64,000 nt of DNA from Desulfonatronum sp. SC1 (lineage in GTDB: Bacteria > Desulfobacterota > Desulfovibrionia > Desulfovibrionales > Desulfonatronaceae), in NCBI RefSeq assembly GCF_003046795.1, contig NZ_PZKN01000006.1, positions 62,001-126,000 on the forward strand, in the 5' to 3' direction. The notes under the pieces were generated by a model. It was given only the letters and a program-made list of their open reading frames with translations, did no database searches and was not told the origin of the DNA. Positions 31,995 to 41,150 of this stretch are shown in pieces (position 1 is the first letter of the stretch; each line of letters opens with the position of its first letter). The position numbers were made by a program, and so were the translations under genes.

Positions 31995-32484
31995 ACTTTT
32001 GATACAGGCGGTGCAGCACGGGTTCCGGCACCAGACCCTGGACGTCTCCGTGCAGCTTGGCCGCTTCCTTGATGATCGTGGAGCTGATGTACAACCATTT
32101 ATAGTCTGTCATCAAAAACATGGTCTGCAAGCCGCGGTTCAGGCGGCGATTCATCAAGGCCATCTGGAATTCGTATTCAAAGTCCGAAGTCGCCCGCAAC
32201 CCGCGCAGAATTACGCTGCCGCCGCGATCTCGGACATAATCCACCAGCAACCCCTCGAACCCTTCGGCGATGACTCGCGGCTCTGGCGCGAAGACTTCCC
32301 TGATCATTTCCAGGCGCTCTTCCAAGGAGAACAGCGGGGTCTTGGGCGTGTCCCAGGCCACGGCCACGATGATCTGGTCAAAGACCTCCAACCCGCGCCG
32401 AATCAGGCTGACATGGCCGTTAGTCAGGGGGTCAAAGGTGCCGGGGTAGACAGCGATGCGTTTTTTACAGAAATTTTTGTCCAT
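31975..32484 (-). CDS. coaD: Phosphopantetheine adenylyltransferase CoaD
   Basis: 169 residues, normal length. The nucleotidyltransferase motif AVYPGTFDPLTNGHVSLI with its T/HxxH element is near the N-terminus, and the second motif YISSTIIKEAAKLHGDV near the C-terminus. It makes dephospho-CoA from 4'-phosphopantetheine and ATP. It is 20 bases downstream of rsmD, the usual bacterial pairing. Confidence 0.96.
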   Translation of the reverse strand: MDKNFCKKRIAVYPGTFDPLTNGHVSLIRRGLEVFDQIIVAVAWDTPKTPLFSLEERLEMIREVFAPEPRVIAEGFEGLLVDYVRDRGGSVILRGLRATSDFEYEFQMALMNRRLNRGLQTMFLMTDYKWLYISSTIIKEAAKLHGDVQGLVPEPVLHRLYQKYGTSKD

Positions 32485-32504
32485 TTTGGGTTCCAGTTCA
32501 CGGT

Positions 32505-33089
32505 TCAGGAGGCGGATGAAGGCGGTTGCGTCGTCCAGATGCAGATGCGGGTTTGACCGTACGTGCGGTCCGTTTCCAGTTCAAGTTCGGGAAGGGTCAG
32601 GGCGGCGGGGGGCCAGGCTTCTTCAACCTCCGCGCAGATCAGGGCGTCCGGGGCGATCCAGCCGTGTTTGCTCGCCAGGGTCAGGGCCGGGGCCAGGAGG
32701 TCGCGGCCATATGGTGGATCAAAAAATAAGACCTCGTATCCCCTCTGCCTGGGAGGTCCAGTCAAGGTGCGCAAGGCGTCTCCGGCCAGAATCCGGACGC
32801 GTTGTCCGGGACGCTCGAAGGCCGGGGCTTGGTCCCGCAGCAGACGCAGAGCCTTGGGATCGCTTTCCAGAAAACATACTTCAAGGGCTCCTCGGCTCAA
32901 CGCCTCCCAGCCCAGGCTTCCGCTACCGGCGAACACGTCCAGCACTCGGGCCGAGCCCCAGTGCACGCCACGCGAGGCAAGCATGGAAAACAAGGCCTCG
33001 CGGACCTTGCCCATGGCCGGACGATAGCCTTCGCCCTCTGTCGTCTTGATCCGGCGGCCTTTCCAGTGTCCGGCGATGATTCTGACCAC
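32505..33089 (-). CDS. rsmD: 16S rRNA (guanine(966)-N(2))-methyltransferase RsmD
   Basis: 194 residues from GTG 33089, preceded by GGAGG. Family marks are RIIAGHWKGRRI at the start, RPAMGKVREALFSML, the SAM site VLDVFAGSGSLGWEAL, and the catalytic LFFDPPYG. A longer frame to 33191 begins with unrelated sequence. It heads the rsmD-coaD-miaA operon. Confidence 0.93.
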   Translation of the reverse strand: MVRIIAGHWKGRRIKTTEGEGYRPAMGKVREALFSMLASRGVHWGSARVLDVFAGSGSLGWEALSRGALEVCFLESDPKALRLLRDQAPAFERPGQRVRILAGDALRTLTGPPRQRGYEVLFFDPPYGRDLLAPALTLASKHGWIAPDALICAEVEEAWPPAALTLPELELETDRTYGQTRICIWTTQPPSSAS

Positions 33090-33267
33090 GCTTCGCCTCC
33101 GTCTTGCCTTTGCATATTCGTCAGGATACTGTCTCTGGTACAGCCTGTTTATCGGCGTTGCATGAACGACATGCCTTCCTACCCACTCCAAGAGACCGAA
33201 TCAAGCCGACTCGCTCGGAGGCTTCAGGGCGGTCATCCCCTGAATACCCCGACCATGCTTTTTGACC

Positions 33268-33996
33268 ATGAAGTTCACCTCCCTCGAAGACCTCTCCGCG
33301 CTGAAGAAGAAGTTCCCCAAGAAGGAGCGCATAAAGCGCATCGTTCCCAAGCCTCGACCAAAAGAAGAACCGGAGGCCCCGCCCAATGACGACGCGGATC
33401 TGTTCGTCCGTGCCATGTCCGAAGTCACGCCCATCTCCGGCGGGACCAAGGGGCGGGAAGTGCCAGGTGAATCTGGACTTTTGCGAGCCGTGGGCACCGA
33501 CCGCAAGCAAGACCAGGCTGAGAACGACGACCTTTGGGTGACGGATTATCTGCGCAATTTGGTGCAAGGAACGGTGGAGTTCGAGCTTTCGTATTCCGAG
33601 GAATACATGCACGGGTATATCCAGGACCTGGACAAAAAGGTGCTGGGCAAGCTCAAGGCGGGGCAGTTCAGCGTGGAAGCCCACTTGGACATGCACGGGT
33701 TGAACGCGCTGCAGGCCAGGGACGCCGCCCTCGACTTCCTGCGCGGCCAGTATTACCTGGGTCGACGCTGCGTGTTGCTGATTCCCGGACGCGGCAAGAA
33801 CTCGCCCGGAGGGCTGGCGTTGATCCGCGAGGAATTGCCCCTCTGGCTGACCCGCGACCCGCTGCGCCGGGTCGTCCTGGCCTTCTGCACGGCCCTGCCC
33901 CAACACGGCGGAACCGGGGCGCTTTACGTCTTGCTGCGCAAGCGCAAAAAAACTGGCGGCAAGGTTCGGTGGGACCTACCGGCTTCAGCTTCCTGA
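33268..33996 (+). CDS. Smr domain protein
   Basis: 242 residues. The charged N-terminal region (LKKKFPKKERIKR, KPRPKEEPEAPP) is typical of the YdaL/SmrB type; the Smr domain starts near residue 145: HLDMHGLNALQARDAALDFL (the LDLHG motif as LDMHG), LLIPGRGKNSPGGLALIREELP, and the end TALPQHGGTGALYVLL. Smr domains are endonucleases; in SmrB they cleave mRNA at collided ribosomes, which suits the translation genes next door. ATG 33268 is preferred to the TTG two codons earlier. Confidence 0.88.
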   Translation: MKFTSLEDLSALKKKFPKKERIKRIVPKPRPKEEPEAPPNDDADLFVRAMSEVTPISGGTKGREVPGESGLLRAVGTDRKQDQAENDDLWVTDYLRNLVQGTVEFELSYSEEYMHGYIQDLDKKVLGKLKAGQFSVEAHLDMHGLNALQARDAALDFLRGQYYLGRRCVLLIPGRGKNSPGGLALIREELPLWLTRDPLRRVVLAFCTALPQHGGTGALYVLLRKRKKTGGKVRWDLPASAS

Positions 33997-34056
33997 GCAA
34001 AGCTGGCGATTAACTCACTCGAAGCTAATGTTGATCTGAACCATCCCATTATCCGA

Positions 34057-34431
34057 ATGCAGGAGATTTTTTTTCTCGGCCTGGCCGGTGCATTGGGCGC
34101 CATGGCGCGGTATTGGCTCTCCTCAGCCGCGTATGGGCTCCTGGGCCGCGAGTATCCCTGGGGTACCACCACGGTGAACGTCCTGGGGAGCTTCCTCTTC
34201 GGGCTGGTCTGGGCACTGACCCACGAGGTCGGGGCCATCTCGCCGCAAGCCCGAGTGTTCATCCTGGTCGGTTTTCTGGGATCGTTCACCACCTTTTCCA
34301 CGTACATCTTCGAAACCCACCTGCTGTTTCAGGAAGGAAAACGCCTGAAACCGATCCTGAACCTGATCGTCCAAAATCTGATCAGCCTCGCGGCCCTCTA
34401 TTGCGGCTATCTACTGGGCCGATTACCGTAG
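34057..34431 (+). CDS. crcB: Fluoride channel CrcB/Fluc
   Basis: 124 residues, four transmembrane helices. Fluc signatures: GLAGALGAMARYWLS, WGTTTVNVLGSFLFGL (the N of TVNVLGSF lines the pore) and GFLGSFTTFSTYIFET (Na-binding and phenylalanine-box region). A dimer exports fluoride. Its 3' end overlaps the convergent GTPase gene by 25 bases. I found no fluoride-riboswitch core in the short upstream gap. Confidence 0.95.
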   Translation: MQEIFFLGLAGALGAMARYWLSSAAYGLLGREYPWGTTTVNVLGSFLFGLVWALTHEVGAISPQARVFILVGFLGSFTTFSTYIFETHLLFQEGKRLKPILNLIVQNLISLAALYCGYLLGRLP

Positions 34432-36002
34432 CCCGCGAGCATTCTTCCCGCCGTCTTCATCTGCTGTTTGAGGGTGCTCCAGAATTCCTCGCCTTTTTGC
34501 GCCTCCAGGCAGCGCAGAAACCGCGCCTTTTCGCTTTGTTCCTGAAGTTCCAGAATCACAGCGGCCAGGGTGTCCTCCACGTTGTAGAGACGCCCCTGGG
34601 CCAGGCAGACCGGGATGGTCCGGTCCTCGGGCACGTTCAGATCCCGGGCCACGGCTTGTACCGCCGCGGCGATGGCCACGGCCTTGGGGGTTGGAGCGGC
34701 GTTCAGATCGTAGGGCGGTTGCCATTCCTTGATCGGCCGGAGCTGGTCGATGTGCGTGAGCGCGACCACCAGGGGCGGGAAGCGGCGGGATGGACGTTCG
34801 GCGTACCAGGACCTGATTCGGTCCAGTTGCTCACGCTCGGTTTGGCGGTCGGCCCGGTTTGCCGCTGTGACCCAAAGGATCAGGTCCGCGTCCAGCACGG
34901 CCCGGCGCAGGGCCTTGGGGGGCAGAAGATCGGTGTCGCATCCGGGAGCGTCCAGGATCAGGGCCACATCTTGTCCCTCCCGTTCCAGGCGGTAGGCTTT
35001 CAGGGCTTGGGTGGTCCCGGGGAGTGCGTCGGTGACGATGCGCAGCCTGCCGAACAGGGCGTTGATCAGGCTGGATTTGCCCGCGTTGGCCCGGCCCAGG
35101 ACCAGGATGCGCAGGGGTTCGGCGGTGGAGGGTTCGCCTTGTTTCCCGGTGTCGTCGAGGTCGGCCGCGTCGCTTCTGGTGGCCGCGGTGGGACGGGCCG
35201 TCGGGTCTTCGTCGATCAGCAGCAGTTTCCCGCTGTAGAGTTCAATGGCGTAGTACCCGACCTTGCGTACGTATTCGCGCAGCAGCCAGGCCTTGACGTT
35301 GTCCAGGCCGTATCCGGCGATGCTGTTTCCCAGGTTGCGCCGCACTTCATGAAACAGGGCCGAATAGGGCGACAGCACGGCCCGGCCCAGGCGGTAGAGG
35401 GTTTCGTACTGCTGGGCGGTTTCCCGCCAGCGATTGATCCGGGCCAGCAGGCCCATGGTCAGCTTGTGGCTGAAGGGGATGGTCCGGGTGATTTCCTGGC
35501 GCAGATCCCGGGAGGCCCGTTCGATGATCAGCAGGGCGTGAGGGATGGTCAGCTCCAGGAGCGGCTTGTCCGCTTCGGGATGATAATGGCGGGCCACCAC
35601 CTCCAGGGCGTCCCGGCCCAGCAGGGCGATGCGCTGCACGTCCGCTGATGCCCAGTCCTTGGGCGAAGTCCGCCTGGCCAGCTCCTCCACCTTGGCCCAG
35701 CAGGCCTCGTCTTGGCGGGACCAGTGGGGGTCTGGTTTGGTGGTGTGGGGTTCGGGTTCTTCTGGTTGTTCGGCTTGATCCGTCTTGGATCGGGAACGTT
35801 CGATCCAGGCCGCCAGCAGGTGCAGTCCGTAGCCGGAAACGGCGCAGATCCCCAGCGCGGCCAGCCAGATGGATCGATGGTCGGACAGCCAGATCCAGGC
35901 CAGGCCGAGGACCGGCAGGGTCAGCAGGGGCAGGGCCGCCAGGAGGACGGCCAGGAGCCGCAACAGACCGAAGCCGCGCAGCAGGGCGGCCCTGCTGATC
36001 AT
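34407..36002 (-). CDS. Membrane-anchored Era/TrmE-type GTPase
   Basis: 531 residues. Two N-terminal hydrophobic helices (LLRLLAVLLAALPLLTLPVL; SIWLAALGICAVSGYGLHLL) are followed by a helical region, then a G domain: G1 GRANAGKSS (about 302), G3 DAPG, G4 THID. The protein resembles YcjX/DUF697-associated GTPases of unknown role. Its start overlaps the stop of the next upstream GTPase gene by four bases, suggesting a two-component GTPase module. C-terminus ends in basic residues. Confidence 0.8.
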   Translation of the reverse strand: MISRAALLRGFGLLRLLAVLLAALPLLTLPVLGLAWIWLSDHRSIWLAALGICAVSGYGLHLLAAWIERSRSKTDQAEQPEEPEPHTTKPDPHWSRQDEACWAKVEELARRTSPKDWASADVQRIALLGRDALEVVARHYHPEADKPLLELTIPHALLIIERASRDLRQEITRTIPFSHKLTMGLLARINRWRETAQQYETLYRLGRAVLSPYSALFHEVRRNLGNSIAGYGLDNVKAWLLREYVRKVGYYAIELYSGKLLLIDEDPTARPTAATRSDAADLDDTGKQGEPSTAEPLRILVLGRANAGKSSLINALFGRLRIVTDALPGTTQALKAYRLEREGQDVALILDAPGCDTDLLPPKALRRAVLDADLILWVTAANRADRQTEREQLDRIRSWYAERPSRRFPPLVVALTHIDQLRPIKEWQPPYDLNAAPTPKAVAIAAAVQAVARDLNVPEDRTIPVCLAQGRLYNVEDTLAAVILELQEQSEKARFLRCLEAQKGEEFWSTLKQQMKTAGRMLAGYGNRPSR

Positions 36003-37252
36003 GATCCGCCCTTTTGCCCAAAGGTCTTGATCAGATCCCGGCCCCGGCTCAATGCCTCGTCAAAGACTCGCCGGACATCCTCGGCCCGTACGGGCCGCCC
36101 CTGGGCCGCGTGGTCCAGGTAAAGCCGGGCAGCCTTGCCCAGGGCGAAGGTCAGGGCCGCGCCGGTGGCCGCGCCATAGGCGGCCCCTCCGGTCTGACCA
36201 AGAACCGGAATCAGCTTGATCACGCTGCGCCCGGCCATGCGCAGCCCGTATCCGGCGGCGATGCCCGGGCCGAGCAGGGCCGAGAATTCGGCCACGCGCC
36301 GCTTGTCCCAGCGCACCCCGGCCAACTCGCCAAGCTTGTGCAGCATTTTCACCTGCAAGGCGGGCAGGGCCGCCAGATCCACCAGGGGCACGGCCCCCAG
36401 GGCCGCCGAGGCCATGGCGTAGCCGACGATCTGCTGATGGGCGGCGCGTGAAAAGGGGGAGGACTGGCCAGACTCATCTTGAAGCCGTTCTTTCAGGCTG
36501 TCTGAAGCCCGCTGGATCGCGGCCCAAAGTGCGTCCAGACCGTAATCCGCGGGACGGATGTCGTCCCCGGGCAGGGTCAGGTCCACCGGAACCCAGATGG
36601 TCGGCCCGCTTCCGGCCAGAGAGCCGAGATGGTCGCGCTGGAAGAGCAGGGCTCTGGCCAGATCCGGGGGAACGCGCGTCTCCCAGCCGGGTTTATCGAA
36701 TGGATAGGGCAGGACGTGCTCGAAGCCCGGGGAATAGACTTCGTGCAGGCAGGTCTGGGCCACGATCACCGGCCAGTCCGGTCGACGGCGGCGCACGGCC
36801 CGCAAGACGTCGAACACCGCGCCTTGCAGCCCGTCCGAAGCCTTGATCACGACAATGACCAACTGGGCCTGGGATTCGCAAAACGCCAGATCCTCGGCTG
36901 GGTCGTAGTCCACCTCCCCCAGCCCCTGGGTGTCCAGGAAGCGGACCACCGGCGCATCGGTCGGGTGGTCGTAGAACCGGGCGGTCTTGGTGCAGCTCTG
37001 AAAACCGTTGCCGATCTCGGCGTGCGGGCTGCCGGTCAGGGAGCGGATGATGGATGTCTTCCCGGATTGGGTCTTGCCCAGCAGCCAGACCACCGGCGGA
37101 GGCTGGGCCGCCCTGGCCCGGCGCAGGGCCTCGTCCAGCACGGCGTCGTTCGGGGCGCTTGCGGGGTTCTTTTCAGCGGCGGCCCCTTGGATCGTTCGGC
37201 GTAGGCCGGTCAGCAGGTTGGAGAGCATCGAAAGCTTGTTCAGCTCTTTCAT
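35999..37252 (-). CDS. GTPase with C-terminal DUF697 domain
   Basis: 417 residues. The G domain near the N-terminus has G1 GKTQSGKTS (about 57-65) and G3 DTQG, while a normal N/TKxD motif is not evident (VIVAQTCLHEVY), so nucleotide specificity may be altered. The C-terminal part (GYAMASAALGAVPLVDLAAL, AAGYGLRMAGRSVIKLIPVLGQ) is a DUF697-like membrane-inserting region rich in Ala and Gly. It shares one base with the methyltransferase upstream (TGATG) and four with the next GTPase. Confidence 0.82.
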   Translation of the reverse strand: MKELNKLSMLSNLLTGLRRTIQGAAAEKNPASAPNDAVLDEALRRARAAQPPPVVWLLGKTQSGKTSIIRSLTGSPHAEIGNGFQSCTKTARFYDHPTDAPVVRFLDTQGLGEVDYDPAEDLAFCESQAQLVIVVIKASDGLQGAVFDVLRAVRRRRPDWPVIVAQTCLHEVYSPGFEHVLPYPFDKPGWETRVPPDLARALLFQRDHLGSLAGSGPTIWVPVDLTLPGDDIRPADYGLDALWAAIQRASDSLKERLQDESGQSSPFSRAAHQQIVGYAMASAALGAVPLVDLAALPALQVKMLHKLGELAGVRWDKRRVAEFSALLGPGIAAGYGLRMAGRSVIKLIPVLGQTGGAAYGAATGAALTFALGKAARLYLDHAAQGRPVRAEDVRRVFDEALSRGRDLIKTFGQKGGS

Positions 37253-38070
37253 CAGCCGTCCACGCCGCAGCGCACGCCCACGTCCGGGCTGTACAGGTTC
37301 TCGGCCATCCAGTCGGTGCGCCGGGCCACGGCCCGCACAAAGCCGATGTATGCGCCCCGGTCAACGGCCAGGGCTTCGGCATCCGATGGAAAAAGGGCCT
37401 TGCCGGAAGCCTCCACGGCCCGCTCGAAATCATGCCAGTGCAGCCACCCGTCCGGGAGCGTATCCACGAGCAGGTCGGTCACGCCCCGGTTGAGGCTCCA
37501 GTGCTCGCGCCACCAGTCCGAGGTCTTGAAACTCCAGCACTCGTCCTCCCAGAAGACCTTGCCGTTGGATTGCGGTTGGGCCAGGTGCTCCGGAACTTCG
37601 GAGAAGCCTTGGGTCAGGCCGGGAACGACCATGCCGATTTGGCCTCCGGGCTTCAGGAAGCGGGTCAGGTAGCCCAGGTAGAGCACATCCGTGCCGAAAT
37701 ACTGGTAGGCGTCCACGGACACGATCACGTCGAAGAAGGACTCGGGAAAGGGCAGGGCGTGGGCCTCGGCCCGCAAGGGATACACCAGGGCACCTACACC
37801 GGCCGCGTCGGCCCGGACGCGGTTGAAATCCGGCGAGATCCATAAATCCGCGGCCCAGACCTGCACGCCGAACTCCCGGGCCATGAAGATGCTGGTCATG
37901 GCCCGCCCGCACCCCAAATCGAGCACGCGCAGTCCCGGCCGCAACGCCAAGCCCTCGGCCAGCCATTCCATCAGCCAGACGGCGTTGGGCCCCATCTGGT
38001 TGTCCAGCATCCAGTCCGGGTCGTACTTCGCGGACAGAGGGAATTCAGTCTTGATCAGCGGATTGGTCAT
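37252..38070 (-). CDS. SAM-dependent methyltransferase (class I)
   Basis: 272 residues from ATG 38070 (GGAAG upstream). Motif I is LRVLDLGCGRAMTSIFMAREF, motif II VWAADLW, post-I FDVIVSVDAYQYFG, followed by FLKPGGQIGMVVPGL. Substrate unknown; such proteins methylate small molecules. It is 16 bases downstream of another methyltransferase and translationally coupled to the GTPase gene. Confidence 0.85.
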   Translation of the reverse strand: MTNPLIKTEFPLSAKYDPDWMLDNQMGPNAVWLMEWLAEGLALRPGLRVLDLGCGRAMTSIFMAREFGVQVWAADLWISPDFNRVRADAAGVGALVYPLRAEAHALPFPESFFDVIVSVDAYQYFGTDVLYLGYLTRFLKPGGQIGMVVPGLTQGFSEVPEHLAQPQSNGKVFWEDECWSFKTSDWWREHWSLNRGVTDLLVDTLPDGWLHWHDFERAVEASGKALFPSDAEALAVDRGAYIGFVRAVARRTDWMAENLYSPDVGVRCGVDG

Positions 38071-38086
38071 GAGTGCTTCCTGTTTT

Positions 38087-38851
38087 TCAACTTTTTTGCC
38101 CAACGAAAATCGTCATCGGATACGCGCCGTCGTTGAGCAGATACTTGTCGTAGACTCCGTCGAGAACCTCTTGACGCATGGCGAGCCCGGCCTCCTGGAA
38201 TATCTGGTCCCAGGTCGCCTGGGGGAAGAGGCCGAGGACGTGATGGTCCGTGTGGATGGTCAGGTCGCCGCCGCGGCGGATCAGATAGAAGAGCGCGGCC
38301 TCGTAGGTGTCGGGGCGGTATGGATTGACGTAGTTGTTTTCCAGCAGCGTGACGTGGACGCCGTCCTTTTCGCCGGTATAGGCGAAATTGTTGTCCTGAA
38401 AGGTCTCCGCCGGCTTACCGACCACAAGCAGCACCCCGTCCGGATGGAGGTGCTCCACCGCGGTGCGCACGGCCTGGCGCAACTCGTCCGGAGTGGTCAT
38501 GTAGTCGATGCAGTCCGGAATGACCACCGCGTCGAATCGTCGATTTAACCGCACGAAGCGCATGTCGTCTTCCAAATATTCGACCTCTGGATGTCTGGCC
38601 CGGGCCATGTCCAACATGCCCGGACTCAGATCCACGCCGGTGATCGCGAAATGCCGCTTGAACTCCCGATCATGCCCGCCCGCCCCGCAGCCCAGATGCA
38701 GCAGGGTCCGCGGCTCGCGACCCAGGCCCGATGTCGCGGCCCGCTGCATCAACTCAACATAAACAGCGGCTTCCCGCTCATAATCTTCCGGCTCGGCCAA
38801 CCAATCATCGACCCAGGCCAGGTCGTTGTAGGCAATCCAGGGGGATGTCAT
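38087..38851 (-). CDS. SAM-dependent methyltransferase (class I)
   Basis: 254 residues. Motif [21 protein letters not shown], then [40 protein letters not shown] and [10 protein letters not shown]. It differs from its neighbour at 37252 and is not a simple duplicate. It overlaps the malate synthase stop by four bases (ATGA), an odd functional pairing that may only reflect operon packing. Confidence 0.85.
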   Translation of the reverse strand: MTSPWIAYNDLAWVDDWLAEPEDYEREAAVYVELMQRAATSGLGREPRTLLHLGCGAGGHDREFKRHFAITGVDLSPGMLDMARARHPEVEYLEDDMRFVRLNRRFDAVVIPDCIDYMTTPDELRQAVRTAVEHLHPDGVLLVVGKPAETFQDNNFAYTGEKDGVHVTLLENNYVNPYRPDTYEAALFYLIRRGGDLTIHTDHHVLGLFPQATWDQIFQEAGLAMRQEVLDGVYDKYLLNDGAYPMTIFVGQKS

Positions 38852-41073
38852 TGTCTATTTACTCCGCCCTTCACCTCCCTGCGTCGGGCGTGCAGGATCG
38901 GCTCAGTGTAGCCGCTCGGTTGTTCGCGGCCCAGGAGGATCAGGTCTCGGGCGGCCTGGAAGGCGATGCTTTGGTCGTGGTTTGGTCCCATGGGCTGGTA
39001 GAGCGGGTCGGAAGCGTTTTGGCGGTCCACGACGTCGGCCATGCGGCGGAGTACGGTCAGGACCTGGTCCTGGGTGCAGATGCCGTGGCGCAGCCAGTTG
39101 GCCATGTGCTGACTGGAGATGCGCAGGGTGGCCCGGTCTTCCATCAGGCCCACGTCCGAGATGTCCGGCACCTTGGAGCAGCCCACGCCCTGGTTCACCC
39201 AGCGGACCACGTAGCCCAGGATGGACTGGGCGTTGTTGGCCAGTTCCTCTTCGATTTCCTCGGGGCTGGGGCGCTTGTCGCCCAGCAGGGGCAGTCGGAG
39301 CAGGTCGTCCAGGATAGCCCGGGGCTTGCCCATGAGTTCGCGCTGCCGGGCGAAGACGTCCACCTGGTGGTAGTGCATGGCGTGCAGAGTGGCGGCGGTG
39401 GGGGAGGGGACCCAGGCGCAGTTGGCGCCGGACAAGGGGTGGCCGACCTTGGCCCCGACCATTTCCTTCATCTTGTCCGGCTTGGCCCACATGCCCTTGC
39501 CGATCTGAGCCTTGCCGCTCAGGCCCGCGGCCAGTCCCACGTCCACGTTCCAGTCCTCGTAGGCGGTCATCCAAGGCTCGGAGCGCATGTCGTTCTTGCG
39601 GACCATGGGCCCGGCTTCCATGCTGGTGTGGATTTCATCCCCGGTGCGGTCCAGGAATCCGGTGTTGATGAAGATGACCCGTTCCCGGGCGGCCCGGATG
39701 CACTCCTTGAGGTTCAGGGTGGTCCGCCGTTCCTCGTCCATGATTCCGATCTTCAGGGCGTTGCGGTCAAGCCCCAGTGCGTCCTCGATGGCGGCGAACA
39801 GATCCCTTGTGAACGAGACCTCCTCGGGGCCGTGCTGTTTGGGTTTGACGATGTACACGCTGCCGCGGCGGCTATTACGGTACGGATTGCCGTCGGAAGC
39901 TCGGAGATCATGAAGGGATACCAGGGCCATGGTCAGGCCGTCCAGGATGCCCTCTGGAATTTCCCGGCCCTGGTCGTCCAGGACGATGTCCGTGGTCATC
40001 AGCAGGCCCACGTTGCGGACCAGCATCAGGCTGCGTCCGGGCAGGCGGAGTTCGGTTCCGTCGGGGGCCGTGAAGCTCCGGTCTTCATGCATCCGGCGTT
40101 CCACGAAACGACCGCCCTTGGAAAATTTGGCGGTCAGGTCGCCCTTGAGCAGGCCCAGCAGATTGCGAAAGGCCCCGGTCTTGTCCTCGGCGTCCACCAC
40201 GGCCACGGAGTCCTCGAAATCCAGAATGGTTGTCAGGGCCGCTTCCAGGACCACGTCGCAGACCCCGGCCTTGTTTTTCCGTCCGATGTGGTGGGTGCGG
40301 TCGATGCGCAGTTTGAGATGCAGGCCGTGGTTGCGCAGGATGACGGATTTTGGTTCGTCGTCCTGTTTCAAGGGGCCGAAAAAGCCGACGAACTGTTCCG
40401 GGCGGGCCAGACCCTGCCTGGAGCCATCCTCCAGGAGGGCGACCAGTGTCCGTTTTTCCGGCGTGGATGGACTCGGGGCGACCATGTAGCGGACCACGTC
40501 GACGTGGCGGCCGGCGGCCAACGGAGCGGCCCGGTCCATAAACGCGGCGGCCTCGGCCATGACCCTGGCCCCGCGTACCGGATTGTAGGCGTCCCTTTTT
40601 TCCGCCCCCCGGTCCTCGTCGACCACGTCCGTGCCGTACAGGGCGTCATATAGGCTGCCCCAACGGGCGTTGACCGCGTTGACCGCGTACCGGGCGTTGG
40701 TCACCGGGACCACGAGCTGCGGACCGGCCACGGCGGCGATTTCCGGGTCCACGTTTTCGGTGGTGATCTGGAAATCCGAGCCTTCAGATGCACTCTCGGG
40801 CGTCAGATAACCGATGTCCAGGAGAAACTGCTTGTAGGCCGCGGCGTCGTGGGGTTGTCCGGCCCGGTCGCGGTGCCATTGGTCGATGGCCGCTTGCAGT
40901 TCGTCGCGCTTTCGCAGCAGCGCGGCGTTGCGCGGGCCGAACTCCCGGACGATCTCCTCCAGGGCGCTCCAGAAGCGCTCCGGCTCCACTCCGGTCCCGG
41001 GCGCGGCCTTCTGAACGATGAAGTCGTAAAACGGTTTGGCGATCCGCAACGTTCCAGCCTGAATATAATTCAT
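38848..41073 (-). CDS. glcB: Malate synthase G
   Basis: 741 residues, close to the 723 typical for the G isoform. It condenses glyoxylate and acetyl-CoA to malate. Clear marks: [18 protein letters not shown] opening, [42 protein letters not shown]-like segments, [20 protein letters not shown] and [21 protein letters not shown] precedes ATG 41073. No isocitrate lyase is present here, so glyoxylate probably comes from glycolate or another source. Confidence 0.95.
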   Translation of the reverse strand: MNYIQAGTLRIAKPFYDFIVQKAAPGTGVEPERFWSALEEIVREFGPRNAALLRKRDELQAAIDQWHRDRAGQPHDAAAYKQFLLDIGYLTPESASEGSDFQITTENVDPEIAAVAGPQLVVPVTNARYAVNAVNARWGSLYDALYGTDVVDEDRGAEKRDAYNPVRGARVMAEAAAFMDRAAPLAAGRHVDVVRYMVAPSPSTPEKRTLVALLEDGSRQGLARPEQFVGFFGPLKQDDEPKSVILRNHGLHLKLRIDRTHHIGRKNKAGVCDVVLEAALTTILDFEDSVAVVDAEDKTGAFRNLLGLLKGDLTAKFSKGGRFVERRMHEDRSFTAPDGTELRLPGRSLMLVRNVGLLMTTDIVLDDQGREIPEGILDGLTMALVSLHDLRASDGNPYRNSRRGSVYIVKPKQHGPEEVSFTRDLFAAIEDALGLDRNALKIGIMDEERRTTLNLKECIRAARERVIFINTGFLDRTGDEIHTSMEAGPMVRKNDMRSEPWMTAYEDWNVDVGLAAGLSGKAQIGKGMWAKPDKMKEMVGAKVGHPLSGANCAWVPSPTAATLHAMHYHQVDVFARQRELMGKPRAILDDLLRLPLLGDKRPSPEEIEEELANNAQSILGYVVRWVNQGVGCSKVPDISDVGLMEDRATLRISSQHMANWLRHGICTQDQVLTVLRRMADVVDRQNASDPLYQPMGPNHDQSIAFQAARDLILLGREQPSGYTEPILHARRREVKGGVNRQ

Positions 41074-41150
41074 GATCGTCCTCCCTTGATAAGATATCTT
41101 GGTTTGCGCGGCGGACGCGGCGTCAATGATTTGCTCCGTGAGACGAACGG

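Noticed and set aside
33997-34056. Fluoride riboswitch before crcB
   Set aside because: GGCGAT occurs but the conserved CTGATG and CTAC elements and pseudoknot partners are missing.
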